A stretch of 64,000 bases of DNA, from contig CAJTZM010000006.1 of assembly GCA_910583935.1 (NCBI GenBank), forward strand, positions 60,048-124,047, written 5' to 3'. Each line of letters opens with the position of its first letter. Position 1 is the stretch's first letter. The translations under genes and the position numbers were made by a program. This stretch comes from an uncultured Oscillospiraceae bacterium. GTDB taxonomy: Bacteria > Bacillota > Clostridia > Oscillospirales > Ruminococcaceae. Below, piece by piece: positions 16,581-25,683 of this stretch. Below the pieces are notes generated by a model. It was not told where the DNA came from. It ran no database searches and worked only from the letters and a program-made list of their open reading frames with translations.

Positions 16581-17711
16581 ATGGCGGATCTTTTTAACAA
16601 TGTCGCCAATATTCAGTGGCAGATGGCTGTCATGTGGGCCATCGGCGGTCTTTTGATCTGGCTGGCGATCAAAAAGGAAATGGAGCCGACCCTGCTTTTG
16701 CCTATGGGCTTCGGCGCGATTTTGGTCAACCTCCCCTTTTCCGGAGCGGTGGACCAAGCCTATCCCACCGGCGTGGAGCATGGTCCAATCGACGTGCTGT
16801 TTAATGCCGGTATCGCCAATGAGCTGTTTCCCCTTTTATTGTTCATCGGTATTGGCGCCATGATTGATTTTGGTCCTCTGCTGGCCAACCCCAAAATGAT
16901 GCTTTTTGGAGCAGCGGCCCAGTTCGGCATCTTTTTCACCTTAAGCCTGGCGCGATTTTGGGGCTTTTCGCTGGAGGACGCCGCCTCAGTGGCGATTATC
17001 GGCGCGGCGGACGGTCCCACCTCCATCTTTGTCTCCCAGTATTTTCAGTCCAACTATATTGGGGCGATCATTGTGGCCGCTTATTCCTACATGGCGCTGG
17101 TTCCTATCGTTCAGCCAGCGGTCATCAAGCTGATCACCACCAAAAAGGAACGTCAGATCAAGATGGACTACGCGGCCTCGGCTGTTTCCAAGCCGGTTCG
17201 GATTCTGTTTCCCATTCTGATTACTGCCATCGCCGGCGTTATCGCCCCCCGCTCGGTGGCACTTGTGGGATTTTTGATGTTCGGCAACCTGATTCGGGAA
17301 TGCGGTGTACTGGGAAGCCTTTCCCAGTCGGCCCAAAAAGAGCTTGCCAACCTGATTACCCTGCTTTTAGGGCTTACTGTTTCGACCAAAATGCAGTGGC
17401 AGGCGTTTTTGAACCCACAGACGCTGATGATTATGGGTTTAGGCCTGGTCGCCTTTATCTTTGACACGGCCGGCGGCGTGCTGTTTGCAAAATTTTTGAA
17501 CCTTTTCTCCAAAAAGAAAATCAATCCCATGATCGGCGCGGCGGGGATTTCAGCCTTTCCCATGTCCTCCCGGGTGGTGCATAAAATGGGTCTCGCAGAG
17601 GATCCCAGCAACTTTTTGCTGATGCACGCGGCGGCGGCCAATGTCTCCGGCCAGATTGCCTCGGTCATTGCCGGCGGCCTGATTATCACCCTTGTCACCA
17701 ACGCGCTGTAA
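16581..17711 (+). CDS. Sodium ion-translocating decarboxylase beta subunit-like protein (OadB/GcdB family)
   Basis: 376 residues, about nine to eleven membrane helices. In the full complex the beta subunit couples carboxyl-biotin decarboxylation to Na+ export. The family motifs are present: IKKEMEPTLLLPMGFGAILVNLP, IIGAADGPTSIFVS (conserved Asp), MFGNLIRECGV and SAFPMSSRVVHKMG. No alpha (carboxyltransferase) or biotin-carrier gene is nearby; the only partner is the tiny OadG-like gene 14 nt downstream. Control by a yybP-ykoY riboswitch is odd for this family. It could join a complex encoded elsewhere or be an independent cation exporter (inference). Confidence 0.88.
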   Translation: MADLFNNVANIQWQMAVMWAIGGLLIWLAIKKEMEPTLLLPMGFGAILVNLPFSGAVDQAYPTGVEHGPIDVLFNAGIANELFPLLLFIGIGAMIDFGPLLANPKMMLFGAAAQFGIFFTLSLARFWGFSLEDAASVAIIGAADGPTSIFVSQYFQSNYIGAIIVAAYSYMALVPIVQPAVIKLITTKKERQIKMDYAASAVSKPVRILFPILITAIAGVIAPRSVALVGFLMFGNLIRECGVLGSLSQSAQKELANLITLLLGLTVSTKMQWQAFLNPQTLMIMGLGLVAFIFDTAGGVLFAKFLNLFSKKKINPMIGAAGISAFPMSSRVVHKMGLAEDPSNFLLMHAAAANVSGQIASVIAGGLIITLVTNAL

Positions 17712-17725
17712 AGGAGGTTTTTCCA

Positions 17726-17857
17726 TTGTTTGATCTGCAAGCTCTGCTGGACAGCCTGCCTATGATGGGCTACGGCATGCTGGGAATTTTTATCGCGGTG
17801 GCGGTTATCATTCTGGTAGTGGCCGCCCTGTGCAAAATTTTCCCTGTAAAAAAATAA
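17726..17857 (+). CDS. OadG-related small membrane protein
   Basis: 43 residues from TTG at 17726, behind a perfect AAAGGAGG (17711-17718). The pattern LPMMGYGMLGIFIAVAVIIL is the typical N-terminal membrane helix of OadG gamma subunits, but the long periplasmic/cytoplasmic tail with the zinc-binding C-terminus is absent. It probably helps assemble or anchor the OadB-like protein in the membrane. Too short for routine gene finding. A terminator follows at 17879. Confidence 0.82.
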   Translation: MFDLQALLDSLPMMGYGMLGIFIAVAVIILVVAALCKIFPVKK

Positions 17858-17878
17858 GATATTCGCCAAATTTCAAGG

Positions 17879-17906
17879 AAAAAAGCCGTGGATTCCACGG
17901 CTTTTT
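17879..17906. terminator. Terminator after the oadB pair
   Basis: AAAAGCCGTGG-ATT-CCACGGCTTTT followed by T-runs on both strands, between the OadG-like gene (plus) and a lipoprotein gene (minus). Confidence 0.88.
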
Positions 17907-17974
17907 TCCTTTGTTTTTGCGTATTCGGGGATATGTTTTTATCAGGCGAGACCAACATTTATGCTCTTTTCGCT

Positions 17975-18316
17975 TTACGTGTCTTTTTCCGAGATTCTAA
18001 TATATTCTACAAATCCGTTTTTATCGTAATAAACGGTGATGTGCCTGCCGGTTTTCTCGCCTAAATCCCATGTCTCGCCCCAAAAGCCATACAGAAAGCC
18101 ATCCGGTTCGCCCCATACACCGCGAAGGCTGTCGTCATTCTGGCCGGAGAGCACTTCAAAAATTTCTTCGTCGGTATACCCCTCGCTCACAAGATTCCTA
18201 AGCTCGCTGATATCCGGGATACTGGCGTCGTCCGGCTTGCCCCAACAGCCTGCCTGGCACAGAAGAAAGACCAGTACCAGTACAGACAGGACAAGGCTTT
18301 TCCCATACCCTTTCAT
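17975..18316 (-). CDS. Small lipoprotein
   Basis: 113 residues. A basic N-terminus and hydrophobic stretch lead to the lipobox LCQAGC (Cys about residue 24), so it should be lipid-anchored on the outer face of the membrane. The rest (DISELRNLVSEGYTDEEIFEVLSG, WGEPDGFLYGFWGETWDL, HITVYYDKNGFVEYIRI) has the shape of a BamE/SmpA-like two-strand fold (x-WGxP-D... then a beta hairpin), but that is only a resemblance. Function unknown. Confidence 0.72.
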   Translation of the reverse strand: MKGYGKSLVLSVLVLVFLLCQAGCWGKPDDASIPDISELRNLVSEGYTDEEIFEVLSGQNDDSLRGVWGEPDGFLYGFWGETWDLGEKTGRHITVYYDKNGFVEYIRISEKDT

Positions 18317-18424
18317 TTCTCACCTATCCCCAATATTTTCCCCATTCTTCCGAAAGCAAGCAGAGCAGGTCTTTCCTTGCCCTTTTTAAGGGCGGCACAA
18401 GCGCTTCCACCGCGCCAAAAGCCG

Positions 18425-19213
18425 CTATTCCCCTGCCGGCTCGCTTTCCCCCAAGGGTTCCTGCGGCGTTCGGATGGAAATATACACGCCGTTTTCACTG
18501 TCCCCCTCCAAGGCCAGCTGCAAAATCCGCGCCAGATTGCCGCCTTTGATTTGGGACGGCAGCACCTGTGCCACTGCAATCGCCGACCCGTCCTTTTCCA
18601 ACTGCACCCCATAGGAGACAAAATCATATTCCGCCGTATCCATCTGGGCGTAGATCTGGCCCAGCAGCTGCGCCGCCGTATCCAGCGTGGGAGGGAATTC
18701 CGTCCCCTCCAGCATCAGATGATAGTGCAGCGGCCCCTTTTGGGAAAACGTCATTCCCAGCTGCACCAGTTCGGCGCTGGCCTCGTCCAGGCGGACCGTT
18801 GGGCGCAGAGGGGCCGGCAGCTCCAGTTCCTCCAGGCGCTTTTGCACCAGCTCGGTATAGGCTTCCTCCAGCCGGCGGATGGTGTTGCCCTTTTGGTTTA
18901 CGTCCGCCTCGTAGCTGTCTGCAAAAACCTGTCCATCCTTAACCGACACGGTAAAAAAAGCGTCCTCCTGGGCCGGATCCTCCACCAGCGCCTGATAGCC
19001 GCGGGTAGACACATTATAGCTTGCCTTTTCGATTGTAAGCTCCCGGCCCGGGTAGGACAGCTGCACATAGGCCTGGATATCCCTTTGGGCAGCCGCCGCT
19101 GCCCATGGGCTGCCGAAAAACCACAAAAGCGCGCCCCCAATCCCTGCGGCAGCCGCCAAAAGCAGGAGCAGTCCTACGGTGCGTTTTACAATTTGAATGG
19201 TGTCCTGCTCCAT
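18425..19213 (-). CDS. Hypothetical membrane-anchored extracytoplasmic protein
   Basis: 262 residues from ATG at 19213 (AAAGGGC just upstream; a TTG 24 nt further out is also open). Residues 10-35 are one membrane helix (VGLLLLLAAAAGIGGALLWFF), the rest is soluble and begins AQRDIQAYVQLSYPGRELTIEKASYN. This pattern resembles YfjL-like proteins of Firmicutes. The last third includes a GTEFPPTLDTAAQLLGQIY segment. No catalytic motif is seen; function unknown. Confidence 0.65.
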   Translation of the reverse strand: MEQDTIQIVKRTVGLLLLLAAAAGIGGALLWFFGSPWAAAAAQRDIQAYVQLSYPGRELTIEKASYNVSTRGYQALVEDPAQEDAFFTVSVKDGQVFADSYEADVNQKGNTIRRLEEAYTELVQKRLEELELPAPLRPTVRLDEASAELVQLGMTFSQKGPLHYHLMLEGTEFPPTLDTAAQLLGQIYAQMDTAEYDFVSYGVQLEKDGSAIAVAQVLPSQIKGGNLARILQLALEGDSENGVYISIRTPQEPLGESEPAGE

Positions 19214-19400
19214 GCCCTTTCCGCCTTTCTTTCCCAATTTCTTTCAGTATAATATACCCAGGCGGCGATGTAAAGGACAGCAAAGGACAAAAAGTGACAA
19301 AATTTCCATTCGGACCTCCGGCGGGAATTTCTGCGCGGGCCTTTTTTCACAGTCCGGCCGAATATTTTTCCATCCGATTTTTCGAATGCACCTTTAAAAA

Positions 19401-19436
19401 AGCGCCCGCTGAAGCAAAGACGCTTCTGCGGGCGCT
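19401..19436. terminator. Terminator downstream of the M24 peptidase
   Basis: AGCGCCCGCTGAAGC / GCTTCTGCGGGCGCT with a 6-nt loop; T-run (TTTTTT) on the minus-strand side, 15 nt after the peptidase stop. Confidence 0.88.
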
Positions 19437-19450
19437 GATTGTTCCGTTTT

Positions 19451-20536
19451 TTATTCGCCGACGATCATAAAATCCTTCGGGTAATGGTTGAGCACCTCGC
19501 AGCCGTTTTGGGTCACAATCACCAGGTCCTCAATGCGTACCCCCACCGAATCCGGCAGATAGATACCCGGCTCAATGGAAAAGCACATCCCCTCGACCAG
19601 CGGCATCTCGTTGGTAGAGCTGATATCCGGCCATTCATGGACCTCAATGCCGATGTTGTGGCCGGTGCGATGGGTAAAATATTCGCCATAGCCTGCCTTT
19701 TCAATGACCTGCCGGGCTGCCGCGTCCACATCGCAGGCGCGTACGCCGGGCCTAACCGCCGCGATAGCCGCCAGGTTGGCCTCCAGGACGATCTGGTAAA
19801 TCTTCTTTTGCAGATCGGTGGCGGACTGATAGCAGACGGTGCGGGTCATATCGCTGTAGTATCCGTCCAGATTTTTGCCGATGTCAAACAGCACGTTGTC
19901 GCCAGGCTGTAAAAACACCTCTTTGGAGGGGCCATGATGGGGGATCGCGCAGTATTTTCCGTAAGCAACAATACACAGATTCCGAACCGATGCGCCCTCT
20001 GCCGCGAAAAACTCGTTGACCTTTTCGGCCAGGTCCACCTCAGACAGCCCCTCCCGGATCGCCTCAATGGATTTGGCCACCACCCGGTCGTTCATGGCGG
20101 AGGACCGGCGCAGCTTCTCCTGCTCCTCGGCGTCCTTGACCATTCGGGTCATATCCACAAAGATTGAGCCATTCATGACCGGCGCGTCGGGCCGAAGCTC
20201 CATCATATGGATTAGAAAGCGGGCGGGCCATTCCTTGTCCACTCCCAGCCGGCCGGGCTTGACCTCCTTGGCCAGAATCGCCACCGGATCCTCCGTATCG
20301 TGGAAAAAGACGACCTTCGCGCCGTCCAGCCGAATATAGTTATGCAGCTGGTTGACCACCAGCGTTACAGCCCCGTCGGTGTTCAGATACAGCGCCAGGC
20401 AGCGCTCCCCAGGGTGGACCATTTCGCCGGTCAGATAAAAAATGGAAATGGGGGAGGTGACGATCATCTGTGAAACGTCCGCCTCGGCCATTCTTTTTAA
20501 CACGTTTTGGATACGGGTGCGGTTCAACTGGCTCAT
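19451..20536 (-). CDS. M24 family metallopeptidase (Xaa-Pro aminopeptidase-like)
   Basis: 361 residues. The N-terminal creatinase-like domain (SPISIFYLTGEMVHPGERCLALYL) is followed by the pita-bread metalloprotease domain. Metal ligands: Asp in NVLFDIGKNLDGYYSDMTRT (two Asp), His in HRTGHNIGIEVHEWPD, Glu in CFSIEPGIYLPDSVGVRIED (two Glu). The arrangement matches aminopeptidase P/PepQ-type Xaa-Pro peptidases that remove an N-terminal residue ahead of proline. Probably cytoplasmic, no signal peptide. The ATG follows AAGGAGAGA. Confidence 0.93.
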   Translation of the reverse strand: MSQLNRTRIQNVLKRMAEADVSQMIVTSPISIFYLTGEMVHPGERCLALYLNTDGAVTLVVNQLHNYIRLDGAKVVFFHDTEDPVAILAKEVKPGRLGVDKEWPARFLIHMMELRPDAPVMNGSIFVDMTRMVKDAEEQEKLRRSSAMNDRVVAKSIEAIREGLSEVDLAEKVNEFFAAEGASVRNLCIVAYGKYCAIPHHGPSKEVFLQPGDNVLFDIGKNLDGYYSDMTRTVCYQSATDLQKKIYQIVLEANLAAIAAVRPGVRACDVDAAARQVIEKAGYGEYFTHRTGHNIGIEVHEWPDISSTNEMPLVEGMCFSIEPGIYLPDSVGVRIEDLVIVTQNGCEVLNHYPKDFMIVGE

Positions 20537-20639
20537 TTTTTGCTCTCTCCTTACTCTTTTTGGGATGCACTCGGCCTCTTTTTTAGGCCAAAATCCACCT
20601 GTTTTCCTTTATTTATTATAAAATCGGATGAGGAAAAAG

Positions 20640-21167
20640 TCAATGAGAATGTCCTAGGTCGTCCTCTGCCAGCCAGCACAAGAGCGCGGTATCCCGCCCA
20701 CCTGCTTCCACCACCCGCCGGCCGTGGGTCATGACCCCCAGACCGTCCTGGTCCCACCGGCAGCCAAAGGCGTAGCCGATATAGCAAAGGCCCTCCCGCT
20801 CCACCGGCAGGATGTGGATTTCCTCCAGCTGGATCTCTCCCATCAGATCCTCCGCCGTCTGCGGACAGGGCAGGCCGGCAAGGCCGGGATCATCCTCCGT
20901 CTCGCCACCCAGCAGCGCCCGCTCCTGAAGGGCCAAAAAGGACAGAATACCCTTTAAAACGGCAGCCTTGACCGCATCCTGGTCGGCGAACAGGTAAGAA
21001 AGCGCCGTTTGGTAGCCTTCGGTCAGCTCCTGCCCCCCGTCTACGCGGTCCCCGCCAAAATCCAGCCGAATCCGTCCATCCTCTTTTGTATGCCAATTCT
21101 CCCACGCAGGCAGGAGGATCCTGCCCTCCAGCCCGTATTCCCCCGCTGTCAGCCGGATCTGCGGCAT
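20640..21167 (-). CDS. DUF6985-like hypothetical protein
   Basis: 175 residues from ATG at 21167, which has GAAGGAGTGAGAGGT upstream; that ribosome binding site lies inside the stop region of the oxidoreductase, so the two genes are coupled. The middle of the protein is acidic and ends with EIHILPVEREGLCYIGYAFGCRWDQDGLGVMTHGRRVVEAGGRDTAL, a pattern I associate with DUF6985. No enzymatic motif. Function unknown. Confidence 0.65.
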   Translation of the reverse strand: MPQIRLTAGEYGLEGRILLPAWENWHTKEDGRIRLDFGGDRVDGGQELTEGYQTALSYLFADQDAVKAAVLKGILSFLALQERALLGGETEDDPGLAGLPCPQTAEDLMGEIQLEEIHILPVEREGLCYIGYAFGCRWDQDGLGVMTHGRRVVEAGGRDTALLCWLAEDDLGHSH

Positions 21168-21172
21168 ACCTC

Positions 21173-22138
21173 TCACTCCTTCGGGTTTTCCCGGTCGCAC
21201 AAATCGAACAGCTCCATACACAAAAGGGTGTCTTTATGGGGGATTATATCGCTTTGCAGACAGCCCCGGCGTACATTCTCCATAAAATGCCGGATTTCAT
21301 AGACAAATCCGTTTTCCTCCGGCGGCAAAAACCGCTGGAGCTCCTGCCGGTCCGGGCTGTACAGGATCGCGCCGCCGCCCTTGTGGCCGCCTAACAGCTG
21401 GATGCTTCCCTTCTCGCCGCAGAACCAAGCGGTTTCCGGCGCCACCGCCTGAAAGCTCACCTGGGTAGAGGCTACGGCATGTGCAAACCGCAAAAGCATG
21501 CCGACGGTGCCGTCCGAGCCAAAGGGGAAGCGGACCGCCATCGTCTTTGCCTCCAAAAGAGGCTGATTTACAAGATAGGACAGAATTTCGAAGGCGTAAA
21601 CCCCGATGTCCCGATTGGCGCCGCCGCCCAATTCCGGTGCGTTGAGCCGGTGAGAGGGGTCCGCCCCGGACACAAAGCAGAAGTTGTAATTGGCCAGCGC
21701 AATCTGTCCGATTTTGCCTTCGTCAATCCACTCCTTGGCCTTCTGCACCGCAGGGGTAAAGCGGCTCCACATGGCCTCCATTGAGAAAATCCCCTTCTCC
21801 TCGGCCTTTTGGAACACCTCTTCCGCCTCTTTTTTCGTGATGGTAAAAGCCTTTTCGCACAAAAACGGCTTGCCGTATTCCAGGCAAAGCAGCATATTCT
21901 CATAGTGAAAATTGTTGGTAGTGGCGATATACACCCCGTCAATTTCCGGATCAGCCAGCATCCGGCGATAGTCGCCGTAAGCCTTGGGCACCCCGTTGGC
22001 CTGGGCAAAGCCTTCTGCCCGCTCCTGGCTTTTGCTGGACACCGCCAGCACCTCGGCCCCCGGCGTTCGGCGGACCGCGTCGCAAAATTTGGCGCCGATT
22101 TTCGCCGCGCCCATTATACCAAAGCGAAACGTTTCCAT
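21173..22138 (-). CDS. Gfo/Idh/MocA family oxidoreductase
   Basis: 321 residues from ATG at 22138 (GAAGGGAGAATGGG upstream). The N-terminal Rossmann fold reads FRFGIMGAAKIGAKFCDAVRR (GxGxxG variant) and then VSSKSQERAEGFA; YIATTNNFHYENMLLCLEYGKPFLCEKAFTITKKEA holds the conserved EKP-like motif (here EKA, so the Pro after Lys is Ala); GGGANRDIGVYAFEIL is the C-terminal dimer/substrate region. It is an NAD(P)-dependent sugar or inositol dehydrogenase of unknown substrate. Sequence before 22138 in this frame has no family match. Confidence 0.88.
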   Translation of the reverse strand: METFRFGIMGAAKIGAKFCDAVRRTPGAEVLAVSSKSQERAEGFAQANGVPKAYGDYRRMLADPEIDGVYIATTNNFHYENMLLCLEYGKPFLCEKAFTITKKEAEEVFQKAEEKGIFSMEAMWSRFTPAVQKAKEWIDEGKIGQIALANYNFCFVSGADPSHRLNAPELGGGANRDIGVYAFEILSYLVNQPLLEAKTMAVRFPFGSDGTVGMLLRFAHAVASTQVSFQAVAPETAWFCGEKGSIQLLGGHKGGGAILYSPDRQELQRFLPPEENGFVYEIRHFMENVRRGCLQSDIIPHKDTLLCMELFDLCDRENPKE

Positions 22139-22321
22139 CCCATTCTCCCTTCCGCCATCCCGTTTTTCCCGGACAGCTCTTTTTTTCAGTTTACTCCTTT
22201 TCCCCTGCCTTTGCAAGAGAGTAAGGGACCCTTCTTTTCGCCGCGGCATAGAATAGGCAAAGAGGCGGTCCCGCCAAAACACTGCGAAAAAGCCGGGCAC
22301 CGCCGCAGGGAGGCATTTTTC

Positions 22322-22966
22322 ATGCAACAGTTTTGGCTTTCTCTTCTCCACATTTTTTTGCTGTGCGCCGCTGTCTGCGTCGATACCTTCGCCGCCGCCT
22401 TTGGGTTCGGCGCACAGAAAATCCGCATTCCCGCTCCTTCTGCGCTGGTGCTTTCGGTCGTTTCCTCCGCCGCTTTGTCTTTTGCGATTTTTGCAGGCGG
22501 CCGGCTGGCACCCTTTCTGCCGGCCGGAACAGCCAACTGGCTCTCCTGCCTGCTTTTAGGCGGGATGGGACTGTTTAAGCTGTTTGACAGTGCGCTCAAA
22601 GGGCTGGTGCGCCGCCTTCCGCTGCCCGGACGGGAGCTTTCCTTCCGCTTATTCCGCATGCGCTTTCTTCTGCGCATCTGGGCGGATCCTGCAGCCGCCG
22701 ACGCCGACTGCTCCAACGTCCTGTCCGCCGCCGAATCGGTGACGTTGGCGCTGGCCCTCTCCAGCGACGGAATCGCTGCAGGCTTTGGCGGAGGCTTTTC
22801 CGGTCTGTCCGCCTGGGCTGTGTTTTTCTGCTGCGTCTTCATCAACTGGTTTTGTATCGCCGCCGGGAGCCTGGCCGGACAAAAGGCCGCAAGGCGTGCT
22901 TCATCCGATCTGTCCTGGCTGGGCGGCGGCATCCTTCTTGTAATGGGACTTTTGGCGCTGCGGTAG
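22322..22966 (+). CDS. Sporulation membrane protein YtaF-like (MntP-type manganese exporter fold)
   Basis: 214 residues with about six membrane helices. Helix one contains AAVCVDTFAAAFGFGAQKI, matching the conserved Asp-containing helix of the MntP/YtaF family; the middle loop ADPAAADADCSNVLSAAESVTLALALSSDGIAAGFGGGF is the YtaF-specific region (Asp-rich loop followed by LALSxDx). In Bacillus ytaF belongs to the sporulation regulons, and the sister family MntP exports Mn2+. Here it may do either. ATG follows GGGAGG at 11-nt spacing. It is divergent from the oxidoreductase gene. Confidence 0.82.
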   Translation: MQQFWLSLLHIFLLCAAVCVDTFAAAFGFGAQKIRIPAPSALVLSVVSSAALSFAIFAGGRLAPFLPAGTANWLSCLLLGGMGLFKLFDSALKGLVRRLPLPGRELSFRLFRMRFLLRIWADPAAADADCSNVLSAAESVTLALALSSDGIAAGFGGGFSGLSAWAVFFCCVFINWFCIAAGSLAGQKAARRASSDLSWLGGGILLVMGLLALR

Positions 22967-23031
22967 CCATCCGCAGCAGCCGGTCCGAACAGGTCAGCTT
23001 TATAAAAAACAGAGAAAATCTCGCTTTACTC

Positions 23032-23060
23032 TTGACTTTCTCATGCGGTCATTATACAAT
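23032..23060 (+). promoter_or_regulatory. nrdD promoter
   Basis: TTGACT (23032-23037), 17-nt spacer, TACAAT (23055-23060). The -10 overlaps a weak dyad CATTATACAATG that may be a second NrdR half-site pair. Confidence 0.65.
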
Positions 23061-23075
23061 GGGAAACGTTCGCAA

Positions 23076-23093
23076 ACCACAATATATTGTGGT
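23076..23093. promoter_or_regulatory. NrdR box
   Basis: ACCACAATATATTGTGGT is a perfect 18-bp palindrome matching the NrdR consensus core (ACAATATATTGT). It lies 15 nt after the -10, where bound NrdR would block nrdDG transcription when dATP/ATP levels are high. Confidence 0.82.
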
Positions 23094-23226
23094 GGGCTTT
23101 TGTGTATAACCGTACCAATAGTTTACAGTGGGGATATTTTCGACAAAATACAGCACCGCGGATCCATTTGTATGGATCGTATAAAAGTGTGTGATATAGC
23201 CAGAAAATAGAAAGGAATTGTGCAGC

Positions 23227-25566
23227 ATGATTGAAATGATTGTCAAACGGGACGGACGGCAGGTCGCTTTTGATCCGAGTAAAATTACCGACGCCATTTA
23301 TAAGGCGGCGCAGGTGCTGGGCGGCAGCGACCGGCAAACCGCCGAGGAATTGACCTGCAAGGTCATCGCTTACTTAACGGACGAGCTGCACGAAACCCGT
23401 CCGACGGTAGAGCAGGTGCAGGACGCGGTGGAAAAGATCCTGATTGAAAACGGCCACGCCCGTACGGCGAAGGAATTTATCCTCTACCGGGCGGAGCGCA
23501 CCCGTGTCCGGGACATGAATACCAAGCTCATGCGAATTTACGAGGACCTGACCTTCAAGCCGGCGGCAGACAACGATATCAAGCGGGAAAACGCCAATAT
23601 CGACGGCGACACCCCTATGGGGACCATGCTCAAATACGGTTCTGAAGGGTCCAAGCAGTTCTGCGAGATGTATGTGCTGGACCCGGTGTTTTCCAAGGCC
23701 CACACCGAAGGAGATATCCATATCCACGACCTGGATTTTTATACCCTGACCACTACCTGCTGTCAGATTGACATCGTCAAGCTGTTTAAGGACGGGTTCT
23801 GCACCGGACACGGCTTTCTGCGGGAGCCCAACGACATCGCCAGCTATTCGGCGCTGGCCTGCATCGCCATCCAGTCCAACCAGAACGACCAGCACGGCGG
23901 CCAAAGCATCCCGAACTTTGACTACGGCATGGCCCCCGGCGTGCGCAAGACCTACCGGCGGGTGTATTCCCGCAATGTAGGCCGCGCGCTGGAGCTGTTA
24001 GGCGGCCTGGAGGATGGCGAGGCCGCCGCCCGGCAAATCGCGGAAGCGGTGGAGGAGAAAAGCGGTCTTTGGCCGGTACTGGCGGACGACAACGATTACC
24101 ACTCGCATGAAGCGGCGGAGCTGGTCCGGTATATCCCGGAGGAGCTGGTGGAAAAAATCCAGCGGTTCGCGGTGAAAAATGCCCGGAAGGAGACCTATCG
24201 CTCCACCTTCCAGGCGATGGAGGCGCTGGTCCACAACCTGAACACCATGCATTCCCGCGCCGGCGCGCAGGTGCCGTTTTCCTCCATCAACTACGGGACC
24301 GATACCTCGCCGGAGGGCCGGCTGGTCATTGAGTGCATCCTGAAGGCGGAGGACGCAGGCCTTGGCAACGGCGAAACGCCGATTTTCCCCATCCACATCT
24401 TTAAGGTCAAGGAGGGGGTCAACTACAACCCGGAGGATCCCAACTACGATCTGTTTAAGCTGGCCTGCCGGGTGTCGGCCAAGCGGCTGTTCCCCAACTT
24501 TTCCTTTTTGGACGCGCCCTTTAACCTGCAATATTACAAAGAAGGGGATTATAACACCGAGGTGGCCTACATGGGCTGCCGGACCCGCGTGATGGCCAAC
24601 CGCTACGATCCTAGCCGGGAGGTCACCTGCGGCCGGGGCAATTTGAGCTTTACCTCCATTAACCTGCCCCGGCTGGCCATCAAGTCCAACGGCAGCGTGG
24701 ATTTCTTTTTTGAGCAGCTGGACCGGATGCTGGATTTGGTCTGCGACCAGCTGATGGCCCGGTACAAAATTCAGGCGGCCAAAAAGGTCCGCAACTACCC
24801 CTTTTTAATGGGCCAGGGGGTTTGGCTGGATTCGGACCGGCTGGGCCCGGACGACGAGGTGGGCGAGGTGCTCAAGCACGGCACCCTCACTGTGGGCTTT
24901 ATCGGCCTGGCCGAATGCTTAAAGGCCTTAATCGGCAAGCACCAGGGTGAGTCGCAGGAGGCGCAGAACCTCGGGCTTAACATCGTTGGCTATATGCGCA
25001 AGCGGATGGATGAAATGAGCGAAAAAACCGGCTTTAACTATTCTCTGATTGCCACTCCGGCGGAGGGCCTTTCCGGTCGTTTTATCCGGATTGACAAGCA
25101 AAAATTCGGGATTATTCCCGGCGTAACCGACCGGGATTATTACACCAACTCCTTCCATGTCCCGGTGTATTACGATATCTCTGCCTTTGACAAAATCCGG
25201 CTGGAGGCTCCCTATCACAATCTGACCAACGGCGGGCACATCTCCTATATCGAGATGGACGGGGATCCGTTAAAAAACCTGGACGCTTTTGAAAAGGTGG
25301 TCCGGTATATGAAGGAGGCCGGCATCGGCTACGGCTCTATCAACCATCCGGTAGATCGGGACCCCTGCTGCGGCTATACCGGCATCATCGACAACGAATG
25401 CCCCGGCTGCGGGCGCCATGAAGGGGACGGCAACGAGGCGTTTGAGCGGATCCGCCGCATCACCGGTTACCTGGTGGGCACCATGGATTACTGGAACAAC
25501 GCCAAACGGGCGGAGGAAAACGACCGGGTAAAGCACGGCCTGTCCGGCGAGCTGGAAACCCTTTAA
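23227..25566 (+). CDS. nrdD: Anaerobic ribonucleoside-triphosphate reductase (class III)
   Basis: 779 residues. It reduces ribonucleotides to deoxyribonucleotides using a glycyl radical, so it works only without oxygen. The N-terminal ATP cone (MIVKRDGRQVAFDPSKITDAIYKAA) senses dATP. The catalytic barrel includes DLDFYTLTTTCCQIDI and FSSINYGTDTSPEGRL. Near the C-terminus a zinc ribbon reads DPCCGYTGIIDNECPGCGRH and the glycyl radical site is RRITGYLVG. ATG 23227 is spaced 10 nt from AAGGA; a TTG nine bases upstream is also open. First gene of nrdDG, under the NrdR box. Confidence 0.97.
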   Translation: MIEMIVKRDGRQVAFDPSKITDAIYKAAQVLGGSDRQTAEELTCKVIAYLTDELHETRPTVEQVQDAVEKILIENGHARTAKEFILYRAERTRVRDMNTKLMRIYEDLTFKPAADNDIKRENANIDGDTPMGTMLKYGSEGSKQFCEMYVLDPVFSKAHTEGDIHIHDLDFYTLTTTCCQIDIVKLFKDGFCTGHGFLREPNDIASYSALACIAIQSNQNDQHGGQSIPNFDYGMAPGVRKTYRRVYSRNVGRALELLGGLEDGEAAARQIAEAVEEKSGLWPVLADDNDYHSHEAAELVRYIPEELVEKIQRFAVKNARKETYRSTFQAMEALVHNLNTMHSRAGAQVPFSSINYGTDTSPEGRLVIECILKAEDAGLGNGETPIFPIHIFKVKEGVNYNPEDPNYDLFKLACRVSAKRLFPNFSFLDAPFNLQYYKEGDYNTEVAYMGCRTRVMANRYDPSREVTCGRGNLSFTSINLPRLAIKSNGSVDFFFEQLDRMLDLVCDQLMARYKIQAAKKVRNYPFLMGQGVWLDSDRLGPDDEVGEVLKHGTLTVGFIGLAECLKALIGKHQGESQEAQNLGLNIVGYMRKRMDEMSEKTGFNYSLIATPAEGLSGRFIRIDKQKFGIIPGVTDRDYYTNSFHVPVYYDISAFDKIRLEAPYHNLTNGGHISYIEMDGDPLKNLDAFEKVVRYMKEAGIGYGSINHPVDRDPCCGYTGIIDNECPGCGRHEGDGNEAFERIRRITGYLVGTMDYWNNAKRAEENDRVKHGLSGELETL

Positions 25567-25683
25567 CCGGCGAAAAACAGCGATAAAGGGCGGACGGCTT
25601 GGTCTGCCTTTTCTTTCAACGGGATTTTCGCGCCGCCTTTGATCGTCCTTTTGTCCAATCTGCCAGAAAGGCTGGTGTTTCTT

